NCBI GenBank assembly: GCA_964036665.1
Contig: OZ038529.1
Location: 4,030,001 to 4,094,000 of the forward strand
Direction: 5' to 3'
DNA from: Gordius sp. MW1
Lineage: Eukaryota; Nematomorpha; Gordioida; Gordea; Gordiidae
Length of the DNA stretch: 64,000 nt
Below, piece after piece: positions 1-11,591 of this stretch; within the stretch, counting starts at the first letter, position 1; each line of letters starts with the position of its first letter. The translations under genes and the position numbers were made by a program. The notes under the pieces are model-generated. The model searched no databases and was not told the origin of the DNA. It worked only from the letters and a program-made list of their open reading frames with translations.

Positions 1-182
1 ATCCATCCTAAATTTAAAAAAAATTTGCGGAATAAAAGGTATTAAAAATTATTGCTTGCTAGTGGTGACCATTTTTTAATTTAATTAAAATTAAATTAAT
101 TTTTAAACTTGGTTACTTGCCCATCGCGCAGATAGAAGTTCAAAATTTATGTTTATTTTTATTTAAATATTATTTATTTACC

Positions 183-745
183 ATGTATTTTAACAAATTT
201 CACATTTGATGGAAAACAAACATCATAATATGTTCTTGCGATAATTGATTATACCGCCATCTACAAATATTTTTGGTGAATATGTAATTTTTTGAATTCT
301 TGACAATCTTGTAGCCGGCCCCAAACTTTTTATGATTGAAATATGATAATGGGTCATAAAGGAGTGCACATTGTGAAATTGGTGATTTCATATAATCGAC
401 AAACAGGGTTTTATGATTTTTCACTAATTTGACCACAAAAAATTAACCGCAAAAGTTTGGGTTTTTTTGTTAAATTATTTCAATAGAGAATTTTTTTAGG
501 AACAAAATGCACCAAAATATGATTGAATAGCGCCATTACTATCAAAAATATGACAAAAATAGTAAAATCTATAAAACGGTCCCGAGCGTGATTTTGGCCC
601 TTTAAACGTCCATAACTTAAAATGTGTTGGCCCAAAATGGCTAAAATTTTCCGAAATTACTCTAATACATGAGGCCTACATCCTCACCAAAAATTATCCA
701 TATCTGAGATGGTCGGTCGAAAACGTTTTGATTTGTCATGGAAAT
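183..745 (+). repeat. dispersed repeat A, copy 1
   Basis: About 560 bp that match 6648-7128 in the same orientation. Shared blocks include CATAAAGGAGTGCACATT, AACCGCAAAAGTTTG and ATCTGAGATGG-like text near the right end, before a shared TTTGTCATGGAA. No coding potential or clear terminal repeats seen. It lies upstream of the first recognisable GLI exon, probably intronic. A distant relative may sit at 58780-59400. Confidence 0.6.
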
Positions 746-919
746 AAGCAATATTTTTTTAAAAAGATTGAGAATAATAACACTTTATTTTAAAAAACTT
801 GGCACTAAATTGGCCTTATTAGCATTTAAATATCATTGAAATAAGGGGAAATTTTAACGTAATCTTTATTAATAACTTTTCATTTGTGATGTCAAGAAAT
901 TATTGCCTAATTAATGTAG

Positions 920-1152
920 CACTTACCTTCCGGGAGGGCAGCGCCTTCAAATTCCCTACCCCGCAGGGGTCAATGGATTTTATGGGAACGCCCACTTCTA
1001 TCCTTACCCCCAGTATTTTTGTCCTTATGACCCTGGGGCTGTGCCAGGGGGTGGAGGGCATTACCCTGACGTTAACGAAGCCAAAACTTGCCCTAAAACC
1101 GAACCCACCAAAATCAATAGCTCTACCACCTGGGACACCACTCAACCCTCGG
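920..1152 (+). CDS. GLI: GLI exon, Tyr/Pro-rich N-terminal region
   Basis: Acceptor AATGTAG, donor GGTAAC. The chosen frame reads [15 protein letters not shown], then [14 protein letters not shown] and [16 protein letters not shown]. It is rich in Tyr, Pro and Gly, like the region before the repressor-type motif of GLI proteins. The two longer overlapping frames in this stretch are shadows. One base is left for the next exon, which fits its phase. Confidence 0.7.
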
Positions 1153-4100
1153 GTAACTATTTATTTATTTATTAATTGCCATGCAATTTATGTTTACTTA
1201 TTTAATTTATTTATTATTTTTCATTTTAAGTGACATCAGGTCCCGCACCCCGGCAAGAATGTCACGTGACGGCACCGGCCGAAAATTCGACATATAATCA
1301 CGTGACAAACTGTGGGGGCAAGCGCCCGCTCTCTTCCTCGCTGTCGGACCATTCCCTATTTTCCATTCTCAACGCGGGAAGTAAGGAAATTTAAGTTTCT
1401 ATAAAACTATAGCCCCTTCCCCCTATAATAATTTTATGGTCAAAATTTTATTAACTCATAGTAGCTATGAGAATTTAAAAATTAACATAAATAAATATTT
1501 TGAAATGCTTATTTATTTTAAACTGTAAAATAACATTTATATTTATATAATTACGTAAATTAGGTTAAAATCATTGAATAAATTGTATCAAAATAAGTTA
1601 GATTCTTTGTTAATCATCGTTTTAAATTAAGCATAATAACATTCAAATTTATTTAAAATTGAATGGTAAATTTATTTCCTATGTTAAATTTGCTTATAAA
1701 AATTAAGCCGGGTTTGAGCCAGGCACGGGTCAAATAAATTATTGATTGTAGTGTCTAGCTAGGAAATTAAACTTACTTTGACATGCCCGCCATCTTACAG
1801 GTAGCAAGGGAGCATCGACTAATCACCGACGGCATCCAGGTCACGCGGCTTCCTTTGATTCGTCCATTTTGGCGCGAAACGACCCTATAGGTCCGCCCTG
1901 GGCCTCCTCGTCATTCGATTGGTTGAACAATTTTCGCAGCTGTTCGTCTTCGCTCCTGCTCCGCCTCTACGCGAACGGCAACTCTTCGTTCGATTCCTTC
2001 TCATCCTTTCGTTCCCTCGGTCCTGACCCCCCAAGCGTCTTTCCTTACCCCACACATCCGTGGGGCGGGGCCGGCCCTTCGATCATTCCTCCCACCCCGC
2101 CCGTTTGGGATGATTGGCGTGAGCTCTTTTAAAATTTAACGACGAACTATAATTTTTATTTGTCAATTGAAGTCCCCTATTTATTGATGAGGATAATTTA
2201 ATTATTTCAAATATAGATGGTTTATTATTATTATAAATATTTAGAATACTATAAATAAAATATGTGAATATAAAAAGAGGGTAATGATATGCATCTTCCT
2301 ATTATAAAGAAGCTAGGACTTTAAGAGTGTTTTTGAAAATTGCAGAAACCCATCTCTACCAACCCAAATCAGTAGCTATAATTTCGCGGTTTAAGCTTGT
2401 ATATATAAAAAATAGTACACAATACGATTATTATACTATGAAGCCACGACTTTTGCAGGTTGAATTCATCGTTTATACCACAAATAACACTGATTTATAA
2501 AACAGATCAGGCAACCCCCCTTGATCCCAACGTTGCAGCGCCCGAAAACCGATCGTTTCCAGTTGAAGAGACTCATGCAGGGGTAAGAATGGTTAGAATC
2601 ATGGGCGTAGCCAGGATTGGATTTAGAAAGGGGGGCAATAATGATTTAGGGAGGGGCAGAATGAGAATTTTTAGTAATTTTAGCCATAATTATATTGAAT
2701 ATTTGGGAAAAAATGGATTTAGAGGGGGCAGCCGCCCCCCCCCCCTTACCACCCCCTGGCTACGTCCGTGCTTAGAATCTCCCCTTTTCCTCTAATGATA
2801 TTTGATCTACTATTGAACTTTCTTTTTTTAATGTAAAGATCAGATGGCCAAAATTTAATGCTTTTTCCACCAAAGCAACTTTTGATGCTCTAAGAAGAGT
2901 TTGGTAATGTAATTTTGGGTTCTTACTTTAAATTAAAATTACCTATTGAACTTTATTACATGGCGTTTGTATTCGCTCTCTATCGCCCTCTTAAAAGTGT
3001 TGGCAAATTGCTAGGGCTCTGCAATTTGAAACGTTTATGGCATTTAATTTTAATACAATGATATATACAGCCTTGTTTTATGTTAATTCCAAAATTTGCT
3101 ATTTTTTCAACAAAGCTCAATGCTTAAAGTGGTGTTTTCGCTTTATCTATTTTATTTTTGCATAATAATTCCCATGGGCATAGCCAGCATTGGGATTAGA
3201 GGGGGAAGGCAATAATGATTTAATGAGGGGCAAAATAATCATTTTTTAAAATTATAGCCATAATTTTATCAAATTTCAACAAATTTTTTGGATTTAGAGA
3301 AAGGGGAACCGCCACTCCCTGCCCCCCCCCCCTCATTTGGCTACCTCCATGCTGACTCCCGCTTGTTATTTTTAAATTTAAAAACGTTTTTAATGCATAT
3401 AGAAGATCGAGACCTTGGCTAAGACGCCGGGCACGGAGCCCAACAAGGGAAAAAGATTTTTCAAATTTAAACGCGACAACATACTTAGCAAGTTGATGAA
3501 AATGAAAACTTCTTCGACTCCACCCCTCGTCTCGTCAAGTCAAATTAGGTGCAGCCCTTCGCAATCTAATAACGTTAGCAGTAGCACGACAGACCAAGGG
3601 GGCGAAAGCAAGGCAACTCAAAACATAAAGAATCCTCTAGATTTATGCAACACCCCAAAAAATTGCTTGTGGGCCGATTGCCAAGCCATTTTCTTAAGCC
3701 TCGAGCCCTATGTGAACGTAAAACATATGCATATAAATAACTAAATCATATTTTTAAAAACTCCAGCATTCACCTACTTGGGGGCTCCTTTTAAGCGCTC
3801 TACAAAGTTTTTTCAATGAAAAATTAGTTTTATAAGAAAATATTTAATTTTCCAACTTGTTCTTGCCAAATACAGGATCTTTACGGCTTATATAATTTTT
3901 AGCCCGTGGGGTGGGGAAGGGTTATTCGGCAAGGGTTGTGGCACTAATAATTTTCATACTTTGCAATACACTTGTAGTAATTTGGATCTTTTTAACAAAG
4001 TTTGGGGTTGGGAACGTGTTATATCATCGCCCCCCCCCCACCCCCCATAACAAATAAAGAAACCGGACCAAACCTCAAATAGGCACATACTTAGGTAATT

Positions 4101-7100
4101 ACGGAGCTTAATTTTTTGTTTTGACATATTTATTATTTTTAGAGGAGTAGATAAGTTGCACAAGGGGCCCTTTAAAAGGTATTTCAACTTTAGTTATAAA
4201 TTTGTATCCTTTAATGTTTAACAAATTAATCTGATATAAATTGCGATAACAATTTTATTAAAGCTCACCAAAACGGAAAAAAATCTTTATAGAAAATAAA
4301 AATAAAATGGGAGCTAGATTTAGGATCAACATTATATATTGGTTATGCGGCTTATAATAGCACATTAACGATGCCCACATCCGTATGAATCGAGATCGGG
4401 AATTTGTATGCCAGTGGACAGGTTGCGAAAGGCGAGGTAAAGCATTCAAAGCTCAGTACATGCTTGTGGTTCATATGAGAAAACACACCGGGGAAAAACC
4501 ACATCGCTGTTCGGTAGTACAACCACCCAAAAAATATATAAATATACTTTTAGCTAAGCCGTTTGTGCAGCAATTTTATGTTAAAATTTATATTGTTAGA
4601 ATATATGATTAGGAATTAAATTGCATCAAAAACGGTGAAAAGATGATTTTTTATAACTTTATCCTCATTTATTTCAAAATCTAGAGGTTTTGATGAAAAT
4701 AAATTCTCTATCAGGATTGTGGGATGTTTATTTGTATACCTGTGTAATTATTCAATTTAGCCTCAATAAGTTTAGGTAAGCACTAGAATTTTATATAAGG
4801 GAGTGCAACAATCCTTTTCGAATCGTTCATAGGTCTCCTCCTAGTGTTGTATTATTTTTTGTCGAAGATTTGTGATAAGCAATTTTAAGAGCTTGACTTT
4901 TAAGAATAAAGGAATTAAATTTAATTATTTTATACAGGATATTTTTTAATTTTATTGGCTCTCGTGCCAATTTTTACTGAAATATCCGAATAGGCCTTTT
5001 TAATCAAAAAAACCCGAAATTTTGACCGAAATACCACCTAACTGCTTTTAGTAAGCCCTAGTTTAGCCTCGAGAAACGCAGTGTAGAGTTAGGGGGGGGG
5101 GGGATTTACGACGGGTGGTAACCGCGAATCAAATTATAATAACTCTAATTTATATGCCATCTATCTAGGACAATCTCTAAATAAAAGACTAAATTGGCTA
5201 ATATTATCCCTATCATCTCTCTTAGCACGTGACTCGAAAATACTAACAGACATATAACGTTTTCGCTCTTATCGGAGCTCATCAGTATGCCAGTTAAGTT
5301 CAGTCACATTCTAAGAGAAATATAGGTATATATAAGGCCAATTAGATTAAATTCACTTTTATGAGGGTTAAGGATAAAACTTTATAGCCCCTGATAATTG
5401 TAGCCTTGGTAATAATTGTTTTATAATATTGAGAATTTAATATTAATTTAAAGGAGTGCAGGGTTTATAAAGACGACCCTAACTTCTATTAAACGTGCTA
5501 AACTTTTTAAATTTTTATAACTGTCTCTTTAGGTAACATGATAGCCTCATATCCAAAAGTCATAAAAGTCAGGTCAAGGGTGCCATATTAAAACTGCAAT
5601 TTTAGTCATAGGAATTAATCATTTCATTATTGACTTTCTTTAGAGCTTTTCAATAAACCTATCCATATTCTAGGGATTACGATTTTTTTGTCCCTTAAAA
5701 ACTAAAAAAACCATAGTGTTTTTCTGGTAATTAATATAATATACGGAATACATGATTGCTAAATTTATGGATATCGCCTTGGATCAAGCAATAATAACCT
5801 TTTCATTTTATAACTTCAATTTTACTCTCTCTCTCTCCCACACACGTTGAGCATTAACAAGGCAAAATCCAAGCCAAATTTTTTCCACTTTTTACCAAAA
5901 TAACCCGCAAAACAAAATCGGCAGTCGACTCGACTTGAAATAATCTTAAAAACCCTAATGTATCAGGTCGGTTCTCAGTTCTAGGAGCTATGCTCACCTT
6001 TTTAAGGCACCCATAAATTTTAGGCTATTCTACTTATATTTATAAAGTTTTTCTGTCTGTGTTTAAATCTTAGTTCCCGGGCTGTAACAAGGCATACTCC
6101 AGGCTAGAAAATCTCAAAACTCACATTCGTTCACACACGGGTGAAAAGCCTTACCATTGCGAAGTGCAGGGTTGCTCCAAGGCCTTCACTAATGCCTCCG
6201 ATCGTGCCAAACACCAAAATCGTACTCATTCTAGCGCCGTAATATTTCACAAGAATTCTTATACTGTCCCAGACTTGAGGATACGGATTAGAGAGATGGG
6301 CAAATGATAATTTAATTATGAGTCCAAACTAATAATTTAACAATTTTTGGACTCAGTGGGAAATTATCCCCCCCCCATCTCTATTTAATTTTATTTTACA
6401 TTTCGACAGTAGTATCAGAGATATATATATAAATGCGTGTATAATAGTAATAAAAAGTAAGTATGTAATAGTGAATCGATAAAGCGAAAATTTAAAGATT
6501 TTTGGACTCAAGGGGGGGGGGCACAGTTTCCCAGCTAGGGCTAGACTCTTGATTGATTGGAGTCCAGTTGCTGGATAATTATTTCGTTATTAACCTTAAT
6601 TCGAGTCGTAATTTACTCTAAGATCATTTATTTTATATGTATTCTTTATAAATTTGCAAGTTGATAAAGAACAAACATCATTATATCTATCACTAATGAT
6701 TATAACGCCACTTATAATTTTTTGGTGAAAATGTATTTTGACGATTGAAATTTGATAATGGGCATAAAGGAGTGCACATTATGAAAGTGGGGATTTTGTA
6801 TGGGTCGTAGTAAGTTGTTAAATTTTTTTTTACCAATTTACAAAAGATTAACCGCAAAAGTTTGAGGTTTTCTGTTAAATTATTTTAATAAACATTTATT
6901 TTAGGAACAAATTAACAAAAATTCAAGGATAACGCCATCTTTCAAAAATCTGCCAAAAATAGTAAAATTTATAAAACGCGTGCGAGCTTGATTTAGGCCC
7001 TATGAACGCCCATAAATTAAAATTTGGCCCGAGATGGCTAAAAATTCTTAAAAATACTTGAGGCCTACACCCTCACCAAAAATTATCCAAATCTAAGATG

Positions 7101-9352
7101 GTTGGTCGAAATGTTTTGATTTGTCATGGAATGACTTAATAACGGGGCGTGATTTAATATCTCACAAGGTTAATAATTGTTCCTTTACATTGATTAATTT
7201 ATTTACATTTTTGTAAGGGGGAGAACATGATAGCATAATTGTTTGTATATACAGTCGACACTTCTTAATCGCAAATCGGATTATCGCAAAAATCTTTTAA
7301 TCGCGAAGTTAACCGCCATTTTGTTTTTTTTTAAACGATAATATTAACAAAAACATCGTTTATTGACAAATCGCTTAATAGTACAATATCGGATATTCAC
7401 AGACATTTTCGAGTCCTTAAATTAACCAGATAATTATATAAAATATCGTTTTATTGCGAAGCGTAAGAAATGAATATTTAATATAATGCACATATATTTT
7501 TATTTTCATCGTTTAATCTCGAAATATCGGTTAATCGAGAATTTTTTTTCCAGGCTCAAGGCTTTTAAATCAAACGGTTTTGACTGTATCAGTCAATATT
7601 TAGTCGTATATTTTGTTAAAATTTTACCTACAGAAACCCTACCTATGTAAAATATCCGGGTGCGATAAGCGTTACACTGACCCGAGCTCCTTGAGAAAGC
7701 ACATAAAAACTATACACGAAGCAAGCGAGGGGAGGAGCAAAAAAATTAAAAGTAACTATCTTACAATATATTTTTTGATTTTTTTTCTCTAAAAATATTT
7801 GAATTCTTTAATATCTTAGGTTGAAGCTGTTGAAGGAATGTATATTTTGCCAACATGTTATTTAATCGCATGCTTGTAAAATCAGCATGTTAAGCTTTCC
7901 CCCTTAATTTTATTTATAAATAAGGATTGTGGAACCTTTTTAAATTTTCAACTGATTTAACTAAAAGATTTCCAAGATGCCTAGTTATTAGTTCTTAATA
8001 CCTTACACCTTAACTCTTTTAAACTCAAATTTGATAAATGATTAGAAAACCTTAAATATTAATACTAATTTTATTGATTTTTTTTATAATTAAACAGATT
8101 AAATATATTAACAATTCTTCCAAAATTCCAGGTTTAATCATATGTTTTTATACTCATAATTTACTCATCTCTAATCTATATGAATGGTTTATAAAATGTT
8201 TACAACCCAATAATTTAAATTGGACCAGATCGCATCTTCTAGCTAAAATTGCTGATCAAAAAATAATCTTTTAATTGTAAAAATAATTCGCAAATTATTT
8301 TTTATTATAAATATTGTGATATCTCGATCCTTAGGCGAAAATGGGCATGAATTTAAATATAAAGACGATGAATACACACAATACGATTGTAACAACACTA
8401 TGGAACACGAAGATTTGGATGGGCCTAAAGCAACCCGACCCACTTACAATCGCGTTCGGACTTTAATCCCTGACCAAGAATTTATTCTTCACCCTCAACC
8501 AACCACTAATAGCCGTGATCATAGAATACGGCCACAGGTAATCTTATAAGTGTTGGATACGTACGAAGTGTTATTATATTATACGAACTAAATATATATC
8601 AAACACTACCACCATTCTATTAATTAGATACATATAGCTTTTGTATTTTAGGACACATCATTCTTTAAATTTAATATATCGTATTTATTCCATTCTAGTA
8701 ATAAGCTAAATTGATTATGACAAATAGAATTCAACTATTGTAATAAGTTGTATTGCATCTTTAGCTACTAATATACATTAGATTTAAAGTTATTTTGACT
8801 TTTTAAATAAATGCCGTGGAAACTTATAGGGGTTTTTAATGAGGTTATTTGCTTTCACAAATACACTTGCTAATGACCGCTAATTGGCTCTACTTTTTTC
8901 GACCTCGCCCGAACCCAAACTCCATAATTGTTTTTGTGCCCGCCTGAGATTTCCTTTATTATTTGTATGTGTTTTTTTTATTTCAGAAAATGTATACCCG
9001 CCAATTCAAGAGTAAATCAAGAGGTCGCCCACCCCGTACACCATCCCGTTCATCTACTGAATCTCGAACTTCTCAACACCCCACCCCTACCACAAGCAAT
9101 TTCATCCCCTACGCCTCCATGTCCATAGAAACTGAATCGAGCTCGATGCCGATTGAGGGTCGGGCTAAAGGACAATTTTCAACGTTGAAAACGCACCTCA
9201 AACGAAAGCTGAAAGATTTTGTGTCCGAAAATGGCTTACTCAAGAGTTTATCCAACCTCAGCCTTTCTCACCCCTCTACCCGACCCTTACAGCAACAACA
9301 AGAGCTAGAGCAAATTACATCTCTTTCTCAATTGCCTGTGATTGAATATTAG
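920..9352 (+). CDS. GLI: GLI/Ci-family zinc-finger transcription factor, 5' partial
   Basis: Ten predicted exons: 920-1152, 1231-1380, 1801-2059, 2459-2582, 3403-3717, 4361-4513, 6074-6238, 7634-7751, 8335-8537, 8987-9352, all phase-compatible, giving roughly 695 codons to a TAG stop. The protein carries the five tandem C2H2 fingers of the GLI family, the DNA-binding effectors of Hedgehog signalling: finger 1 (CLWADC...HINDAH), finger 2 (CQWTGC...[14 protein letters not shown]), finger 3 ([19 protein letters not shown]), finger 4 ([10 protein letters not shown]...ASDRAKH), finger 5 ([19 protein letters not shown]). Upstream is the GLI N-terminal signature [12 protein letters not shown]. Odd points: the tail after finger 5 is only about 200 residues, far shorter than the long activation region of vertebrate GLI or fly Ci, and the SUFU-contact motif SYGH is not recognisable (HPGHAAS stands at its place). 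The start codon and first exons lie left of the window. Introns range from 78 bp to about 1.6 kb. The family call is certain; the N-terminal exon edges are less so. Confidence 0.93.
1231..1380 (+). CDS. GLI: GLI exon with conserved KR-LSSS-SDHS motif
   Basis: Acceptor TTTTAAG and donor GTAAGG flank a 150-nt exon. It ends with [20 protein letters not shown], which aligns with the GLI block KR.LS.SPLSDHS...ILNNS. Compared with vertebrate GLI, about a dozen residues between SDHS and ILN (the DLQTMIR.SPNS part) are missing. The 78-bp intron before it is the shortest in the gene. Confidence 0.8.
1801..2059 (+). CDS. GLI: GLI exon, Ser-rich linker before zinc fingers
   Basis: Acceptor CATCTTACAG. 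Phase continues from the previous exon ([11 protein letters not shown], then [11 protein letters not shown]). By alignment HPGHAAS falls where GLI proteins carry the SUFU-binding SYGHLSA motif. The frame stays open to a TAA at 2130. The end at 2059 is chosen because a GT there leaves the two bases that exon 2459 needs. An alternative donor at 2119 (GTGAGC) has better consensus but the wrong phase. Confidence 0.55.
2459..2582 (+). CDS. GLI: GLI exon, linker
   Basis: Acceptor CTTTTGCAG and donor GGGGTAAGA are both strong. The frame reads [16 protein letters not shown] then [20 protein letters not shown], with no stop. It has no recognisable domain. A MITE begins 18 bp after the donor. Confidence 0.7.
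2601..2770 (+). mobile_element. GGGCGTAGCCAG MITE, copy 1
   Basis: The termini are inverted (ATGGGCGTAGCCAG / CTGGCTACGTCCGTG) and the flanks carry an 8-bp direct repeat TTAGAATC. The interior reads AATAATGATTTAGGGAGGGGC, then AGAGGGGGCAGCCGCC. An 8-bp target duplication suggests a hAT-type non-autonomous element. It lies in a GLI intron. Confidence 0.75.
3173..3351 (+). mobile_element. GGGCGTAGCCAG MITE, copy 2
   Basis: Same family and orientation as 2601-2770: it starts CATGGGCATAGCCAGC and ends TTGGCTACCTCCATG. It is somewhat diverged, with no clear target duplication. GLI intron. Confidence 0.65.
3403..3717 (+). CDS. GLI: GLI exon with first half of zinc finger 1
   Basis: The acceptor is probably TGCATATAG (an alternative AG ends at 3411); the donor is AACGTAAAA. 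A basic, Ser-rich linker ([17 protein letters not shown]) leads to [18 protein letters not shown], the Cys half of finger 1. Joined to the next exon it gives C-X4-C-X12-H-X4-H, exactly the GLI finger 1 spacing. Confidence 0.85.
4361..4513 (+). CDS. GLI: GLI exon, end of finger 1, finger 2, start of finger 3
   Basis: Acceptor TTATAATAG; donor TCGGTAGTA. It encodes [19 protein letters not shown], then [19 protein letters not shown]. The [12 protein letters not shown] block is diagnostic of the GLI/ZIC superfamily and the wider context is GLI. It splits finger 3 after its first Cys. Confidence 0.92.
6074..6238 (+). CDS. GLI: GLI exon, fingers 3 and 4
   Basis: Acceptor AATCTTAG, donor GCCGTAATA, 55 codons in phase 0. 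It encodes [34 protein letters not shown] and [15 protein letters not shown]. The NRTH linker points to GLI rather than GLIS. The 1.56-kb intron before it shows no features beyond a CT/CA microsatellite near 5825. Confidence 0.93.
6648..7128 (+). repeat. dispersed repeat A, copy 2
   Basis: Direct-orientation relative of 183-745 (shared CATAAAGGAGTGCACATT, CCGCAAAAGTTTG and GGCCTACACCCTCACC-type blocks). It is shorter by internal deletions. It lies in the GLI intron before finger 5. Two copies flanking most of the gene could recombine. Confidence 0.6.
7252..7586 (+). mobile_element. pogo/Tc1-mariner-like MITE
   Basis: About 335 bp starting CAGTCGACACTTCTTAATCG and ending with the complement of CAGTCAAAACCG, flanked by TA on both sides. 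Internal TCG...TTAATCG words are typical of pogo/Tigger-type termini. It has no transposase frame. Confidence 0.65.
7634..7751 (+). CDS. GLI: GLI exon, finger 5
   Basis: Acceptor ACCTACAG, donor AAAAGTAACT. It encodes [20 protein letters not shown], then [19 protein letters not shown], the most conserved GLI finger, which makes base contacts together with finger 4, followed by a basic stretch. A pogo-like MITE ends about 45 bp before the exon. Confidence 0.92.
8335..8537 (+). CDS. GLI: GLI exon, post-finger acidic region
   Basis: Acceptor GATCCTTAG, donor CACAGGTAAT. The phase completes the Ser codon of the previous exon. The sequence ([20 protein letters not shown], then [10 protein letters not shown]) is acidic and then Pro/Arg-rich. 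No family domain is recognised. Confidence 0.8.
8987..9352 (+). CDS. GLI: GLI terminal exon
   Basis: Acceptor TTTATTTCAG; the frame runs 121 codons to TAG. It begins [20 protein letters not shown], is Ser/Thr-rich, has the charged segment [20 protein letters not shown] and a short Gln run, and ends LSQLPVIEY. It replaces the several hundred residues of activation domain found in most animal GLI proteins. No further exon with family similarity was seen downstream. Confidence 0.8.
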   Translation, partial: KMYTRQFKSKSRGRPPRTPSRSSTESRTSQHPTPTTSNFIPYASMSIETESSSMPIEGRAKGQFSTLKTHLKRKLKDFVSENGLLKSLSNLSLSHPSTRPLQQQQELEQITSLSQLPVIEY

Positions 9353-9950
9353 AAAATTAACGCAATTTAACCTCAACAAGCTCAAAAAACCAACATTTAA
9401 CCTTTATTAAGAATCACGCCCGCTCAATATATGTTTTTATAAATGAATCTCTCGCCTTTGTGATAAAAGTTGGTAGGACAGGCGACTTTTAAGCAATCTC
9501 TAAACAATTAATTACAATTACCCATAACCTCTGATTTCTTTCAAATATGCACATTAATTTGTATTAGGTTGTACGTGTATAAATTTATGTTTTATTTTCT
9601 CTTCTACAAACTATTTTACAAACTCATATTTTAAAATAAGCGTACAATCGCGCTTTATAAATTATCGCGGCGTCTGTACCTAATATATAATTTTGTAAAT
9701 GTAAAAGAAACTTAAATGATATGACTTTATAAATATCAATTGAAAATTGAAGGCTTTATCGAAAATGTCTGTTCTCATTTCTCCCCATAAGTCGCACTGA
9801 CTTTTAAAGCAAAAAATACTACAAATGTTTTTGCAAGGTAAGGTCGTAATGATATTTTCCGGCTGCATTTTTGTTTAATTTCCATTGGTAATAAATATCC
9901 AGCGGTTTTACGCTATTTAATTCCTCCCCTGAAATGTAATCTATAGTATT
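9353..9950 (+). other. probable GLI 3' UTR / intergenic
   Basis: There is no coding similarity downstream of the GLI stop. An AATAAA at 9890-9895 could serve as polyadenylation signal. Short frames here have no family features. Confidence 0.35.
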
Positions 9951-10113
9951 GTGGGCGTAGCCATGGTGGGAGCAGGGAGGGGAGGCTGTCCCCCTTTAAA
10001 TCCAAAAATTTGTTGAAATTTATTTTATGGCTAAAATTTCTAAAAATGATTACTTTGCCCTTCCCTAAATCATTATTGCCCCTCTAATTCTCATGCTGCT
10101 GGCTACGCCCATG
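9951..10113 (-). mobile_element. GGGCGTAGCCAG MITE, copy 3
   Basis: Inverted copy of the same MITE: it begins GTGGGCGTAGCCATGG, has GGAGGCTGTCCCCCTTTAAA in the first third, and ends GCTGGCTACGCCCATGG. It lies between GLI and the BTAF1 fragment. Confidence 0.7.
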
Positions 10114-11493
10114 GTACTAGTTGAATTAACTTTATTAGTGCCTTGTAGTTTAATTTTATGTGGGAACTGCTAAGCATTTTAAAATATGGCGAAAATTGTC
10201 GTTATAATGTAAGTTATATTTTTGTTGTGTGTTAGGGAGAGACCTGCAAAATCGATTTTTTTTAAGGCCCGGCCGGCCCGGGTCCGGAATTAAAATGAGG
10301 AAATAGGCCCGGCCCGGGCCCGTATTTTAGCATCTTCAAAAACAAGGCCCGAGCCCGGCCCGGGCCCGGCCCGGAATTTCGGTAATTGCAGAAACTTAAT
10401 CAAACTTAATTTTGGTAAATTTTTTTATTAAATAATAAAGCGCACATGAAAAAATTATAAATGGATAAAAAACTATTGTGATGCAAAAAACACAGGCATC
10501 AAAAATTTCCGTGTTTTAGATTTGTTCTCCGCTCTTCATAAATGCGGCCAGCTGACGAAAAACACCTCTCACTCGAGGCCAAATCAGGTGTCGAAAAATT
10601 TTACAAACAAGAGGGATAAGCGCTGGAAATGACCACTGTGGTCTTTCGACCAATCCGTTAATTTTATTTTTTTCTCATTGATCTTTAACTTTGTGTTGGT
10701 GTTAACTTCATTTTCCTCTACCTCTTTCTTCATAGAAGATGTTTCATGCCATATCCATTCAACAAAATTGGGCTATTGAGGATATGAAATCTTTTTTGAT
10801 TTTTTTAGGATTTGTAAGTTTTGTTAAAACAACTAGCATAGGTAATTGTCCAATTTTTATTTTCCTGGACTTCTTTACAGCATTTATGTTTTTGGAGATG
10901 GGTGTTTCATATTAAGCATTACCAAAACTAACATAAATATTGCCTGATGAGCAGGAATTATAGCATAACACATTCCTGCAAATCTTAAAAACAAAATTTA
11001 TTTTCTTATAATCTTTTCCAATTCCATACTTCACTCTTTTCTCTATTTTCTTTTAATTTATAAAATTCTTTCTGAATATTTTCAGCTATTAGCAGTAGAT
11101 TTTTTTTGTTACATACTTAATTGTTTGTATATTAGAACTCGGGCCTTCGGCCCTCGTGGGAAGGGGGAGGGAGGAAGGGAAGGGGGAACGACTCATCTAT
11201 ACTCCGTATAAATGTATCATATTTGCTATGCAATTTAAGGGCGAGAAAGGTGGGAAGGGGCGAGAATGCCTATAGGGGGGTATTAAATGCAAAAAATTGG
11301 ACTGACGGGCATAGGGTAAATATCAATCTTAACCAATTCCAAATAGGAAAAAAAATTAAAATTTCGATTTACAATTTGCCCAATGGTCATTTTTCCCATT
11401 GGTCAGTAGCCAGGACACGGTTAAAAAGTCGTATTTTCAAGGGTATTAACAAGAACAATATATTAATTTAATTTAAAAAAAATAAAAAAATTT

Positions 11494-11591
11494 GCCCTCG
11501 CCGGGATTCGAACGCACATCAGTAGAGGCATAGGCTTTTGTAGGGGTACAGACCCATATCAGTAGAGGCATAGGCCCTTGTAGGGGAGGGC
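11494..11591 (-). other. tRNA-like segment in repeat B
   Basis: On the minus strand the segment starts GCCCTCCCCTACAAGGGC and ends GCGTTCGAATCCCGGCGAGGGC. The 5' GCCCTC pairs with the 3' GAGGGC as an acceptor stem, and GTTCGAATCCC is a standard T-arm. At 98 nt with an irregular middle (an internal TATGCCTCTACTGAT duplication) it is unlikely to be a functional tRNA; a tRNA-derived module is more likely. A second copy is at 24010-24106. Confidence 0.55.

Noticed and set aside
886..1233. 115-codon plus frame and opposite 81-codon frame over the first GLI exon
   Set aside because: Only the +2-shifted frame ([14 protein letters not shown]) has matching splice sites and phase continuity with the KRPLSSS exon; the other two are shadows.
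11494..11591. Functional tRNA gene
   Set aside because: A T-arm and acceptor pairing exist but the length, internal duplication and lack of a clear D-arm and anticodon stem argue for a tRNA-derived module.
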